A stretch of 48,306 nt of DNA from Candidatus Poribacteria bacterium (GTDB lineage: Bacteria > Poribacteria > WGA-4E > WGA-3G): positions 1 through 48,306 of the forward strand of contig JAJDXV010000077.1 of NCBI GenBank assembly GCA_022823085.1, written 5' to 3'. The stretch's first letter is position 1, and each line of letters begins with the position of its first letter. Shown one piece after another: positions 27,514 to 35,406 of this stretch. A program made the translations under genes and the position numbers. Below the pieces are notes generated by a model. The model made no database searches. It was not told the DNA's origin and saw only the letters and a list, made by a program, of their open reading frames with translations.

Positions 27514-28743
27514 TCAATTCCAGACCTTGTGAATCTTCGCGATCGCCTCCGAAATCTGATCCATATCAGTTGCCGAGCCGAGGAAAAGATTTTGGAAGAG
27601 CCATACGCTCTGTTCACACACTAATGCAGCGTTCGGGGAAGGCAATGATCGGATGAGATGCGGGTATTTCGCCGCGACGTACGCCATTCCGGGTTCTTCC
27701 GAGAGCGGAGACCGATAGCCGATGGAACATGGGATCCCTTCAGCAGAAAGTGCGTCAACAAACGCCTGTCGCGACCTACCCCCAAAACCTTCAGGATCAT
27801 ACTTTAAACAGTAAAGGTGATACCCGTGCTTCGTAGCCCAGGGTGCAAGTTGTGGTGGTGTGATGCCATCAATTGCCTCTAAAGCACTGGAAAGATACGC
27901 AGCATTATGGTTACGGCGATCAGTTTGCATCTCCAAGAGTTCCAAGCGGACGAGGAGTATTGCAGCGAGGTATTCCGATGGACGGTAGTTCCATCCGAGA
28001 CGCGGATATTCCCATCTCGCGCCCCCCGGGGCACGTCCGACATTCATGAACGCGCAAACCCGATCGTGGATGTCTTTGTCGTTTGTTGTGACCATACCAC
28101 CTTCGCCGGATGTTAGGTTTTTCGACGCTTGGAAACTAAACGCACCGACATCACTGAGCGATCCGACTCTTTTTGTTTGGTATTCTGCACCGTGTGCCTG
28201 TGCACAATCTTCAATGATGGCGAGTTGATGGCGTTGGGCAATCTCTTTTAACGCCCCCATATCTGCCGGATGACCACCGAGGTGGACCGGCAAGATCGCA
28301 CGGGTTTCCGAGGTAATCGCCGCTTCAATACCAGCAGGATCAATCGTGAACGTCTCCGGTGAAATATCGACGAACACGACGGTGCATCGGCGTTCCAGTA
28401 CCGCGCTTGCGGTTGCCACAAACGTATAGTTCGGCACGATCACTTCGCCACCATCGCTAAACCCGTCAAGATCAAGCGCACCGGCTAACGCAGCACTTAT
28501 CGAATCGGTGCCGTGTGGCATGAAAAGCGCGTAGTTTGTTCCGGTATACTCGGCATACTGTTCACCGAAACGGCTAATCATCGTGCCACCGGAGCCTTCG
28601 TTGCCGCTTAAATAGACCTCTCGGAGCAACGGTTCAACTTTTGATTCCCACTCCTCGGTCGTAGTGAGGGGCCATGACTGCCACGGTTCACTTTCTGTAT
28701 TACGAACAGGCGTACCGCCTGAAATTGCCAATCGGTTAGACAT
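27514..28743 (-). CDS. DegT/DnrJ/EryC1/StrS-family aminotransferase
   Basis: PLP-dependent sugar aminotransferase or dehydratase of the DegT fold. Recognisable blocks are VPNYTFVATASAVL, ILPVHLGGHPADM, the PLP-ring aspartate in IIEDCAQAHGA (D179) and the PLP lysine in FSFQASKNLTSGEGG (K208). NVGRAPGGARWEYPRLGWNY follows. The ATG at 28743 with GGAG 8 nt upstream is preferred to an in-frame TTG at 28755. Length 409 aa. Transcribed in the same direction as the LMF-like gene but separated by 58 bp. No sugar-nucleotide pathway genes adjoin, so the substrate cannot be assigned. Confidence 0.9.
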   Translation of the reverse strand: MSNRLAISGGTPVRNTESEPWQSWPLTTTEEWESKVEPLLREVYLSGNEGSGGTMISRFGEQYAEYTGTNYALFMPHGTDSISAALAGALDLDGFSDGGEVIVPNYTFVATASAVLERRCTVVFVDISPETFTIDPAGIEAAITSETRAILPVHLGGHPADMGALKEIAQRHQLAIIEDCAQAHGAEYQTKRVGSLSDVGAFSFQASKNLTSGEGGMVTTNDKDIHDRVCAFMNVGRAPGGARWEYPRLGWNYRPSEYLAAILLVRLELLEMQTDRRNHNAAYLSSALEAIDGITPPQLAPWATKHGYHLYCLKYDPEGFGGRSRQAFVDALSAEGIPCSIGYRSPLSEEPGMAYVAAKYPHLIRSLPSPNAALVCEQSVWLFQNLFLGSATDMDQISEAIAKIHKVWN

Positions 28744-28850
28744 ACGAATCTCCAATCTTCTCTATTAATTTACATCCTGCAAGCGTTTGCAATGAAACTG
28801 TTGCATACAATTGAATTACTTATGCCTGTTCACCTCAATGCTTTTATTTT

Positions 28851-29088
28851 TTATTCGTTAAGACGGATTGGGTTCCCCTTTTCATCAAGGTAAACAACTT
28901 CCCACCCCTCTGGTTCCACACCTTTATGCACGAGATCAGACTCTTGTTGCTTAGAGAGTTTCGGACCCTTAGCCGATATGATCTCTCCGTTTTCCGATCT
29001 AAATCTCGGTGTCCAGTATAGTGCCACATCCAGCCAAAGTGATGCCAAAAACGAGCAAGAGCAGCAGCGTTAGCGCAATGTTTCTCAT
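28851..29088 (-). pseudogene. Frameshifted small lipoprotein gene
   Basis: AGGAGA precedes an ATG at 29088. It encodes a typical lipoprotein signal, with a hydrophobic LTLLLLLVFGITL and lipobox LAGC (Cys 21). After 29 codons the frame ends at TAG (28999-29001). The neighbouring frame, open from about 29048 to 28851, supplies a well-formed acidic/basic tail containing ENGEIISAKGPKLSKQQ and EPEGWEVVYLDEKGNPIRL. A single-base shift near 29000-29045 would join them into a lipoprotein of about 78 residues. I read this as a recently broken gene. An alternative is a genuine 29-residue entericidin-like peptide. Confidence 0.5.
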
Positions 29089-29166
29089 GGATTGTCTCCT
29101 GAGGCGGTTTATTTCCGATACTTCGAGAAATCTTTCGTAAGCTTATCATCCTCTTCATTTTCAAAA

Positions 29167-29639
29167 CTCCATGCTTTAGCTTGGAGATGTAGAAAATGCG
29201 TTTTTTGTTGACATAAAAGTTGTTTTCTGGTATACTATATGTATCTGCTGGTAGAGAAGTGCAACTTGGGCTTCCCGCCCTTGTTCTCTACCAATCCTTG
29301 CACTGGACTGAGCAGATGCAGAAAACCATAGACACTGCAAAAACAGACTCGCGTTCCCCTTGAAAGATAGGTGAACCCCAAAACGGGATTTAGAGTCGCT
29401 TTTGAAGCTGAACATGTCAGCCAAAGTATCGGTAAGTTTTGCGAGATACATTTCTTTCCGTAGTGCGCCCCATGGCCCGCGCCGCAGGTTTGCACTTGTG
29501 TTGCTCCGACTTGATCGGAGAACCAACGCCAAGTGGTTGGAGATGGCTCCATAGCGAGAAACTGCATACAGCAGTCACGCTAAACCCTAATATCTTGGAC
29601 AGAGAAGAATCTCCGTCCTTTAGGGCGGAGAGCGGTCAA
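29167..29639 (+). mobile_element. IS200/IS605-type relic lacking tnpB, with structured RNA
   Basis: The left end has hairpin CTCCA-tGC-TTTA-GCt-TGGAG (29167-29186) and the right end has CTCCGtCC-TTTA-GGgCGGAG (29611-29630) followed by AGCGGTCAA. These subterminal TTTA-loop hairpins and the GGTCAA-like terminus are hallmarks of IS605/IS1341 elements. Between them there is no tnpB-like frame. There is a consensus promoter (29208-29236) followed at once by a long hairpin, GGTAGAGAA (29250-29258) with TTCTCTACC (29284-29292). Further stems are CTCCGA-TCGGAG, CCAAC-GTTGG and GGAG-CTCC near 29505-29560. This looks like an internally deleted element retaining its reRNA/omega-RNA portion. No other gene is seen in this stretch. 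Confidence 0.6.
29208..29236 (+). promoter_or_regulatory. Near-consensus sigma70 promoter inside the IS605-type relic
   Basis: TTGACA (29208-29213), 17-bp spacer, TATACT (29231-29236). The start would be near 29243, just before the 9-bp hairpin at 29250-29292. No Shine-Dalgarno or plausible protein follows, so the product is probably RNA. Confidence 0.75.
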
Positions 29640-29891
29640 AGCCGGTCTCCGAAGGAAAATCCGGTTGCTGGTGTCTCCGATATTCAGGCGTTGATGGAAG
29701 ATTTCACAACTGTAAAGACGATACGGGTATCGCGCGGAGGCTCTTGGAACACGCCTGGACCCGCCGGTGTAGCGAATCGTGGCGATGATAAACCGACAAA
29801 CACGAACAGTTGGCTCGGATTCCGTTATGTGAAAAGTGCGATGCCTCAAGAAGATACCGAAGTGGATTCTTCATCTGACACTGCCGAGTGA
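29640..29891 (+). pseudogene. C-terminal fragment of a formylglycine-generating-enzyme-like (SUMF1) protein
   Basis: Directly after the right end of the IS605-type relic an open frame reads SPKENPVAG, then RVSRGGSWN and NSWLGFRYVKSA. These are the terminal blocks of the FGE-sulfatase/SUMF1 fold (usual form RVLRGGSW ... GFRVV), followed by an acidic tail rich in D, E and S. The N-terminal two thirds of the family are absent. The frame stays open backwards into the relic (from 29439), but that part is element sequence. The left flank of the relic does not encode the missing part, so a deletion or rearrangement accompanied the insertion. Confidence 0.65.
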
Positions 29892-29932
29892 AAAAGTTGT
29901 CTGAATATAAAGAGATTTAGACATTATAGGGA

Positions 29933-29953
29933 GGCGCGCTTTGCAAGCGCGCC
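29933..29953. terminator. GGCGCGCTT hairpin between convergent units
   Basis: GGCGCGCTT-TGC-AAGCGCGCC, a perfect 9-bp stem. It sits between the FGE fragment and the convergent lipoprotein gene and shares its core with the acnA terminator at 13333. It lacks a clear T-run, so it may be a dispersed repeat rather than a simple terminator. Confidence 0.5.
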
Positions 29954-29964
29954 GATCAACATAA

Positions 29965-30693
29965 CTATCCTTTTGCTTTTGCCTTTCGGACTTCTTCTTT
30001 GGCTCTTTCAAGATCATTCAGCACTGATGCATTTGGAAAGAGAACTGTGAGTGCTTCGTGGTAAGCGAGGTATTCATCTGCATCATCGGGAAGTTTGAAA
30101 CCTCCGAACATTCCTTTTGTTTCTCCCTTAACGACAATATCAACCTCAGCCCTATACCCAAACTGATGGACTAACTTTTCTCTATAGATGTTAGCAAACA
30201 ATTCGGGGTCATCGGTTTCCTGCATCAGTTTATCTTTCAGATATCCTTCAAGCGACTTTAAGGTGGACTCGTTCGGCCAGAGCACGTATCGTGCTTTGGC
30301 GTAATTAATCGCTTCATCAAGGGTTGTGGTGAATCCTCCGGGTGCCAGCAATCGTTTTCGGTGATGTTCCGCGACGATATGAACGGCTGGAATGTTCCCG
30401 AATTGTTGGACGAGTTGCGCGTGGAAATATGTGGCATCATGGATCCAGTTATCAGGCAGTTCTAACGCCATCAGTTCCTGAACCTCTGCATCGCTGATGT
30501 CGTAAGTCAGATCGCTGGTGTCGTAAAGTTCCTCAGGGATTACGATTGGCTCTAATGGCTCTAACGGTTCCGTTGGTTCCGTATCTACTATGGTTGGCGA
30601 TTTTGTACCTTCAGGGTCCCCACAGCTGACGATGAAAGACAGACTGAGGAGGCATACAAAAGCGGTCAAGCGCAAAAAATATCTTTTCAACAT
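29965..30693 (-). CDS. Exported lipoprotein of unknown function
   Basis: A 242-residue lipoprotein. It has a basic MLKRYFLRL start, a hydrophobic core, and lipobox FIVSC with Cys at residue 24, followed by GDPEGTKSP. A short acidic/proline spacer (PTEPLEPLEPIVIP) leads into two similar helical units of about 85 residues. Each unit contains a motif of the type LVQQFG or LVHQFG, with YAKARYVLWPNESTLKSLEGY and YLAYHEALTVLFPNASVLNDLE. The internal duplication suggests a repeat-built binding domain. GGAGGA lies 8 nt before the ATG. No known family is recognised. Confidence 0.75.
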   Translation of the reverse strand: MLKRYFLRLTAFVCLLSLSFIVSCGDPEGTKSPTIVDTEPTEPLEPLEPIVIPEELYDTSDLTYDISDAEVQELMALELPDNWIHDATYFHAQLVQQFGNIPAVHIVAEHHRKRLLAPGGFTTTLDEAINYAKARYVLWPNESTLKSLEGYLKDKLMQETDDPELFANIYREKLVHQFGYRAEVDIVVKGETKGMFGGFKLPDDADEYLAYHEALTVLFPNASVLNDLERAKEEVRKAKAKG

Positions 30694-30941
30694 TGTTGGG
30701 TCCTCCTTTTGGATTCTAAATTAGTTCAACTCAAAAATCGTGTGTTATTCATCATCCGATTCTATGTCGTAGAACGGGATGTCCTTCGCTCGTGCTTCTC
30801 AGTATTGTTCGAGTGGGCGTGTAGGTGTATAAATCAGTATAGCACAATCTCTGTAGTTTCGTTAATATAATTTTGTTGTTAAGTTGCACTGTCTTCTTCA
30901 AATGCGGGAACATCTGCCAGAAATAGCGATATAAATTTCCC

Positions 30942-30970
30942 TTGACTTTCACGGTTTTCTCTGCTATAGT
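30942..30970 (+). promoter_or_regulatory. sigma70 promoter giving a leaderless ABC-transporter mRNA
   Basis: TTGACT (30942-30947), 17-bp spacer, TATAGT (30965-30970). The ATG at 30977 begins only 6 nt past the -10, so transcription should start at or next to the start codon. There is no Shine-Dalgarno. The rest of 30694-30941 shows no gene. Confidence 0.65.
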
Positions 30971-30976
30971 ACTTTC

Positions 30977-33088
30977 ATGAAAGAAGCGTTGCTTAGCGTA
31001 CAGCACCTCAAAACCTATTTTCGGACCCCGGAAGGGCTTGCCCGCGCCGTTGATGGTATCTCATTCGAGATTGCGCCGAACGAGATTTTCGCGCTTGTCG
31101 GTGAGTCTGGGTGCGGTAAAAGCGTCACTGCGCTGTCCGTGATCCAACTCGTCGCGCAACCCGCCGGTTTTATCGCAGGCGGTGCCATCTCCTACAACGG
31201 ACAAGACATTACGCGTCTGTCAGAGGTCGAGAAACGGAAGATTCAAGGTAACGACATCGCCATGGTGTTCCAAGAGCCGATGACCAGCCTCAATCCGGTT
31301 TTCACCATCGGTAGCCAGATTTCGGAGGCGATCCGCCAACATCAGAACCTCCGCGGTACCGCTGCACGGAACGCTGCGATCGAGATGCTTGATCTTGTCG
31401 GTATCCCGGAACCCGTGGCGCGTTACGATGAATATCCGCACCAGATGTCCGGTGGTATGAAACAGCGTGTCATGATTGCGATGGCACTCTCCTGCCGTCC
31501 GGGACTCCTCATCGCTGACGAACCGACAACCGCACTCGATGTTACGATACAGGCACAGATCCTTGAACTCATCCAACGTCTCCAGCAAGAATTACGAATG
31601 GCGGTGCTGCTGATTACACACGACTTGGGTGTTGTTGCCAACATAGCCGACCGTGTCGCTGTGATGTACGCTGGGAAGATCGCGGAGATGGGGACATGGG
31701 AGCAGCTTTACGAGACCCCGCAGCACCCCTACACAGTCAAACTCTTGGAATCGACACCGGCTCGCGATAAACGCGGGACACAATTGCACACGATTACCGG
31801 CAGAGTTCCGAAAGCCACCGAATATAACGATGGCTGCCGGTTCGCTGATCGTTGTCCGAAGGTCATGGACGGCTGCGAAACTATTCCGCCTACACTGCAC
31901 ACGGTTAACGGGAGCGAACATAACGTCGCCTGCCATCTCTATAACCCTGAACCGCCTTTTAATGGTAAGGCAGCCGGTGCTGCAAAACTGGAACTCGAAA
32001 CGGATGGAGAAGATGGAAGAGTGGAAGAATGGAAGAACGGAGGGCAATCTACCTCCCATCCTTCCGTAGTAACAGACGAGGATCCTTCTGCCAACCTTCC
32101 AACCTTCCAACCTTCCAGTTTCCTCCTTCAGGTAAAGAACTTCTGCGTCCATTATCCGATTCAGAAAGGAATTTTTAAGCGGACAGTCGGTTATGTCTAT
32201 GCGGTTGATGATGTCACACTCGATATTCCGCGTGGCAAAACGCTTGCACTCGTCGGTGAATCCGGCTCCGGCAAGACTTCATTCGGTAAAGCCATTCTCC
32301 GTTTAGGCGTGCCTGTTAAAGGCGATCTCGTCTATAACGGTGCTAACATCGCAACTGCCACGCGTCAGGAGATGCACCCTTATCGGAAACGGATGCAGAT
32401 TATCTTTCAGGATCCGTATGCGTCTCTCAACCCGCGGATGACTGTCGGTGCGATTATCCAAGAGGGGATGCAGGCACACGGTATCGGTGAATCCACCGAG
32501 GCACGCGAAACCCGGGTCACAGAACTGATGCAGCGTGTCGGTTTATCGCCGGATATGGTAACACGCTATCCGCATGAGTTCTCCGGCGGTCAGCGGCAAC
32601 GCATCGGTATCGCCCGCTGTCTCGCGGTTGATCCGGAGTTCATTGTCTGTGATGAGGCGACGAGTGCGTTGGATGTGTCTGTCCAAGCGCAGATACTGAA
32701 CCTACTGAAATCGCTACAGAACGATTTTAATCTTACGTATCTCTTTATCACGCACAATCTCTCTGTCGTCGAGTACTTCGCTGATGAGGTGGCGGTGATG
32801 TATCTCGGTCGAATCGTTGAGCGTGGCGCGACAGAGGAGATTTTCGATGCGCCGAAGCATCCGTATACGCGTGCCCTCCTCTCTGCTGTCCCGAAGATGG
32901 ACCCGCAGACCGGCGTTGAAAAGATTCGATTAGAAGGCGACGTCCCTTCACCTATCAACCGTCCGTCTGGTTGCCACTTCCATCCACGCTGCCCAGAGGT
33001 TATGACGGTATGCAAGGACGAATACCCAAACGCAACACGTTTCACACAAACGCATTCGTGCAACTGTTATTTGTATCAAGACCCGTAG
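30977..33088 (+). CDS. Fused oligopeptide/dipeptide ABC transporter ATPase (DppD-DppF type)
   Basis: Two ATP-binding subunits of an Opp/Dpp-family peptide importer in one 703-residue chain. NBD1 has Walker A GESGCGKS (42-49), signature MSGGMKQR (about 156) and Walker B LLIADEPTTALD, followed by the family C-terminal Cys cluster CRFADRCPKVMDGC. NBD2 has Walker A GESGSGKT (about 427), signature FSGGQRQR (about 534), FIVCDEATSALD and CHFHPRCPEVMTVC. The linker between them (32002-32120) is a low-complexity GGAAG/CTTCC insert read through in frame. No permease or binding-protein gene adjoins. Translation seems leaderless. Confidence 0.93.
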   Translation: MKEALLSVQHLKTYFRTPEGLARAVDGISFEIAPNEIFALVGESGCGKSVTALSVIQLVAQPAGFIAGGAISYNGQDITRLSEVEKRKIQGNDIAMVFQEPMTSLNPVFTIGSQISEAIRQHQNLRGTAARNAAIEMLDLVGIPEPVARYDEYPHQMSGGMKQRVMIAMALSCRPGLLIADEPTTALDVTIQAQILELIQRLQQELRMAVLLITHDLGVVANIADRVAVMYAGKIAEMGTWEQLYETPQHPYTVKLLESTPARDKRGTQLHTITGRVPKATEYNDGCRFADRCPKVMDGCETIPPTLHTVNGSEHNVACHLYNPEPPFNGKAAGAAKLELETDGEDGRVEEWKNGGQSTSHPSVVTDEDPSANLPTFQPSSFLLQVKNFCVHYPIQKGIFKRTVGYVYAVDDVTLDIPRGKTLALVGESGSGKTSFGKAILRLGVPVKGDLVYNGANIATATRQEMHPYRKRMQIIFQDPYASLNPRMTVGAIIQEGMQAHGIGESTEARETRVTELMQRVGLSPDMVTRYPHEFSGGQRQRIGIARCLAVDPEFIVCDEATSALDVSVQAQILNLLKSLQNDFNLTYLFITHNLSVVEYFADEVAVMYLGRIVERGATEEIFDAPKHPYTRALLSAVPKMDPQTGVEKIRLEGDVPSPINRPSGCHFHPRCPEVMTVCKDEYPNATRFTQTHSCNCYLYQDP
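32002..32120 (+). repeat. GGAAG/CTTCC low-complexity insert in the ABC linker
   Basis: A purine run of GGAAGA/GGAATG-like units at the left is mirrored by repeats of CTTCCAAC at the right (three tandem AACCTTCC units near 32094-32116). The complementary halves could fold on each other. It is read in frame as an Asp/Glu/Ser/Pro-rich linker between two well-conserved ATPase domains. Confidence 0.6.
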
Positions 33089-33098
33089 CAAATTAAAT

Positions 33099-33371
33099 AT
33101 AGTTTGGGCAATTTTCCATAAAAATAAGACCAAAGAATGCAGCTTGAAACGAAGTGGAAAGCGATTCTACGGACAAGAACATGAAACCCAATATGCACTT
33201 CAACGAACCGCAAGGTAAATAAAAAAATTCTGAGATTCACTTATGGCTTGGGCAATTTTCTGGAAAAATAAGACCAAGGGACGCAGCCTGAAACGAAGTG
33301 GAAGGCGATCCTACGGAAGGAAACATGAAACCCCAATCCCACTTCAACGAACCGCAAGGTAAATAAAAAAA
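33099..33371 (+). repeat. Direct duplication with 144-bp period upstream of mutL
   Basis: Two copies of a sequence of about 128 bp (33099-33226 and 33243-33370) start at equal phase and both end ACCGCAAGGTAAATAAAAAA. Copy 2 reads as an open frame of 39 codons, ATG at 33243 to TAA at 33362, giving a basic peptide with FWKNKTKGRSLKRSG. Copy 1 keeps the frame open but has ATA in place of ATG. Most differences would change the amino acid, so coding is doubtful. Copy 2 abuts the mutL start codon. Confidence 0.7.
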
Positions 33372-35254
33372 TGGCGAAAATTAAAATACTTTCCGCAGAT
33401 GTTGCCAATAAGATCGCCGCTGGCGAAGTCGTCGAGCGTCCGGCTTCCGTCGTTAAGGAGCTGATTGAGAACGCCGTGGATGCGGAAAGCACCTCTATCC
33501 GCGTCGAAATTCGTGCAGGCGGTAAACGGCTCATCCATGTCTCCGATAACGGTATAGGTATGGCACGCGAGGACGCGCTGCTCGCCTTGGAACGCCACGC
33601 GACGAGTAAGGTGAGCCGTATCGAGGACCTCGAGCAGATCCAGACGTTCGGGTTCCGTGGCGAAGCGTTGGCGAGTATCGCCTCCGTTTCACAATTTGAA
33701 CTCCTCACCCGCACCGCGGACGCGCTTGAGGGGACGAAGGTGAGTGTGGACGGTGGTGTGTTTCGTTCCGTGCAAGAGAGCGGTTGTTCTCCCGGTACGC
33801 ACATGTCGATTAACAACCTCTTTTACAATGTCCCGGCACGTCTGAAGTTCCTCAAGACCGATACCACCGAGATGAACCATGTCACGAATCAGGTGACGTG
33901 GGCTGCACTTGCGCATCCGAATATCCATTTCTTGCTAACGCACAACGGTAGGACTATCCATGATGTGCGTGCCTGCGATTCGCATCTGGAGCGGGTACGT
34001 CTGCTCTATGGCAAAGAGTTCGCTGAAAACCTCATTGCGTTCACGGAGGAGCTCCCGGAACTGAAAATATACGGTTTACTCGGAAAACCGGAGTTCACGA
34101 AGACGAATCGGGAGTACCAACTCTTTTTTATGAATCAGCGACCCATCCGTAGCCGGATCATCGGTGCCGCCTTGAAAGAGGGATTTGACGCGATGGTTAC
34201 CAAGGACCGGCAGCCGGTGGCGCTGCTTTTTCTCACATTGGACCCGGAGACAGTCGATGTCAATGTCCATCCCGCTAAGATTGAAGTTCGGTTTCGGAAT
34301 GAGCGGACAATTTATAGCGGTATCGTCCGTATGCTTCGCAACGCGCTCCATAAAGCGAAGTATATTCCCAAGATAGAGGCCCCCGTTGAACCGAAACAGA
34401 CCGAGGCAGGCACGGAAGATCGTGCGACGCACACATCCCAACGGGGTCCTACACCGAGTTCCGCATCGGTGGTTGCAGGGACTGGGCAACCCACGCCTAC
34501 ACGACGGACGTACGTACCGCCTATTCCGACGCAGAAACCGGCGGAAGATACTGGACAAGAGACTGAAGAGACGACTGATACTTCGCAAGCGCAAGTCCCG
34601 TCCACATCGACTGAAACCGTCGTCCAACCGCCGCAACAGGAGATTCCAGAGGGTGTCAATCTCAGTCTGCTCGACTTTGAGAACGTCCAACTCAAGGCGA
34701 ACCTCTTCAAAACCTATATTGTCGCTGAGGCGGGCGATAAAATCTTTTTCATCGATCAGCACGTCGCTGCCGAGCGTGTGCTTTATGAACGTTTCGTCAA
34801 CCAGATGCAAGCCGACGGGATCCCTGTGCAAGGGTTGCTCCTGCCGGTCACCTTGGAAGCCACTCCGCAGCAGCTCAGTGCTTTGAAAGTTCACGGCGAC
34901 ATTTTCAGTAAACTCGGTTTTGATCTGGAAGCGTTTGGTGGCAACACGATCCTGATTCGTGCGATCCCGTCGCCGCTGCCGACCCGCGTCGCCGCGCAGA
35001 CGGTTACCGACCTATTGGACAAACTCCCGGAAGCACCGCATACCGATGTCCAACTCCCAGAAGTGATTGACAACGCCTTGATCACGCTGGCGTGTAAATC
35101 GGCTGTCAAAGCGGGCGATACGTTAGATATGAAGGAGATGGTGAATCTTATCAAGGAATTATCGGAGGCGAAACACCCGTTCAATTGTCCACATTCGCGT
35201 CCGATTATTGTTGAGATGGGGCGCGATGAATTAGAACGCCGTTTCCATCGGTAA
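33371..35254 (+). CDS. mutL: DNA mismatch repair protein MutL (endonuclease-type)
   Basis: GHKL ATPase that links MutS recognition to strand incision. The N-terminal motifs are complete: ELIENAVDAES, DNGIGM, ERHATSK and TFGFRGEALASIASV. A linker rich in T, P and Q (about 335-425) separates the C-terminal dimerisation domain. That domain carries the endonuclease motif DQHVAAERVLYE (about 462-473, a DQHAx2Ex4E variant with A to V) and the zinc-site CPHSRP (about 606-611). It is therefore probably a nicking MutL, as in bacteria without MutH. Length 627 aa. AAGG lies about 12 nt from the ATG, within the duplicated repeat. Confidence 0.96.
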   Translation: MAKIKILSADVANKIAAGEVVERPASVVKELIENAVDAESTSIRVEIRAGGKRLIHVSDNGIGMAREDALLALERHATSKVSRIEDLEQIQTFGFRGEALASIASVSQFELLTRTADALEGTKVSVDGGVFRSVQESGCSPGTHMSINNLFYNVPARLKFLKTDTTEMNHVTNQVTWAALAHPNIHFLLTHNGRTIHDVRACDSHLERVRLLYGKEFAENLIAFTEELPELKIYGLLGKPEFTKTNREYQLFFMNQRPIRSRIIGAALKEGFDAMVTKDRQPVALLFLTLDPETVDVNVHPAKIEVRFRNERTIYSGIVRMLRNALHKAKYIPKIEAPVEPKQTEAGTEDRATHTSQRGPTPSSASVVAGTGQPTPTRRTYVPPIPTQKPAEDTGQETEETTDTSQAQVPSTSTETVVQPPQQEIPEGVNLSLLDFENVQLKANLFKTYIVAEAGDKIFFIDQHVAAERVLYERFVNQMQADGIPVQGLLLPVTLEATPQQLSALKVHGDIFSKLGFDLEAFGGNTILIRAIPSPLPTRVAAQTVTDLLDKLPEAPHTDVQLPEVIDNALITLACKSAVKAGDTLDMKEMVNLIKELSEAKHPFNCPHSRPIIVEMGRDELERRFHR

Positions 35255-35406
35255 TCTCTATATGTAAGAGCGCAATTTAGCGTTTCACTTGAAGTACCCA
35301 AACCATATAATCAACAGCTTCGGAACATGCTCCACAGAGTAAGAAGAATCCGGTCAGAGAGCGTAGAAAAAAAAATTGTGCACCTTGCTTAACCTCCGTA
35401 TTCGGT

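Noticed and set aside
34076..34894. 272-codon minus-strand frame inside mutL
   Set aside because: Antisense shadow of mutL, Arg/Leu-rich composition, no start signals.
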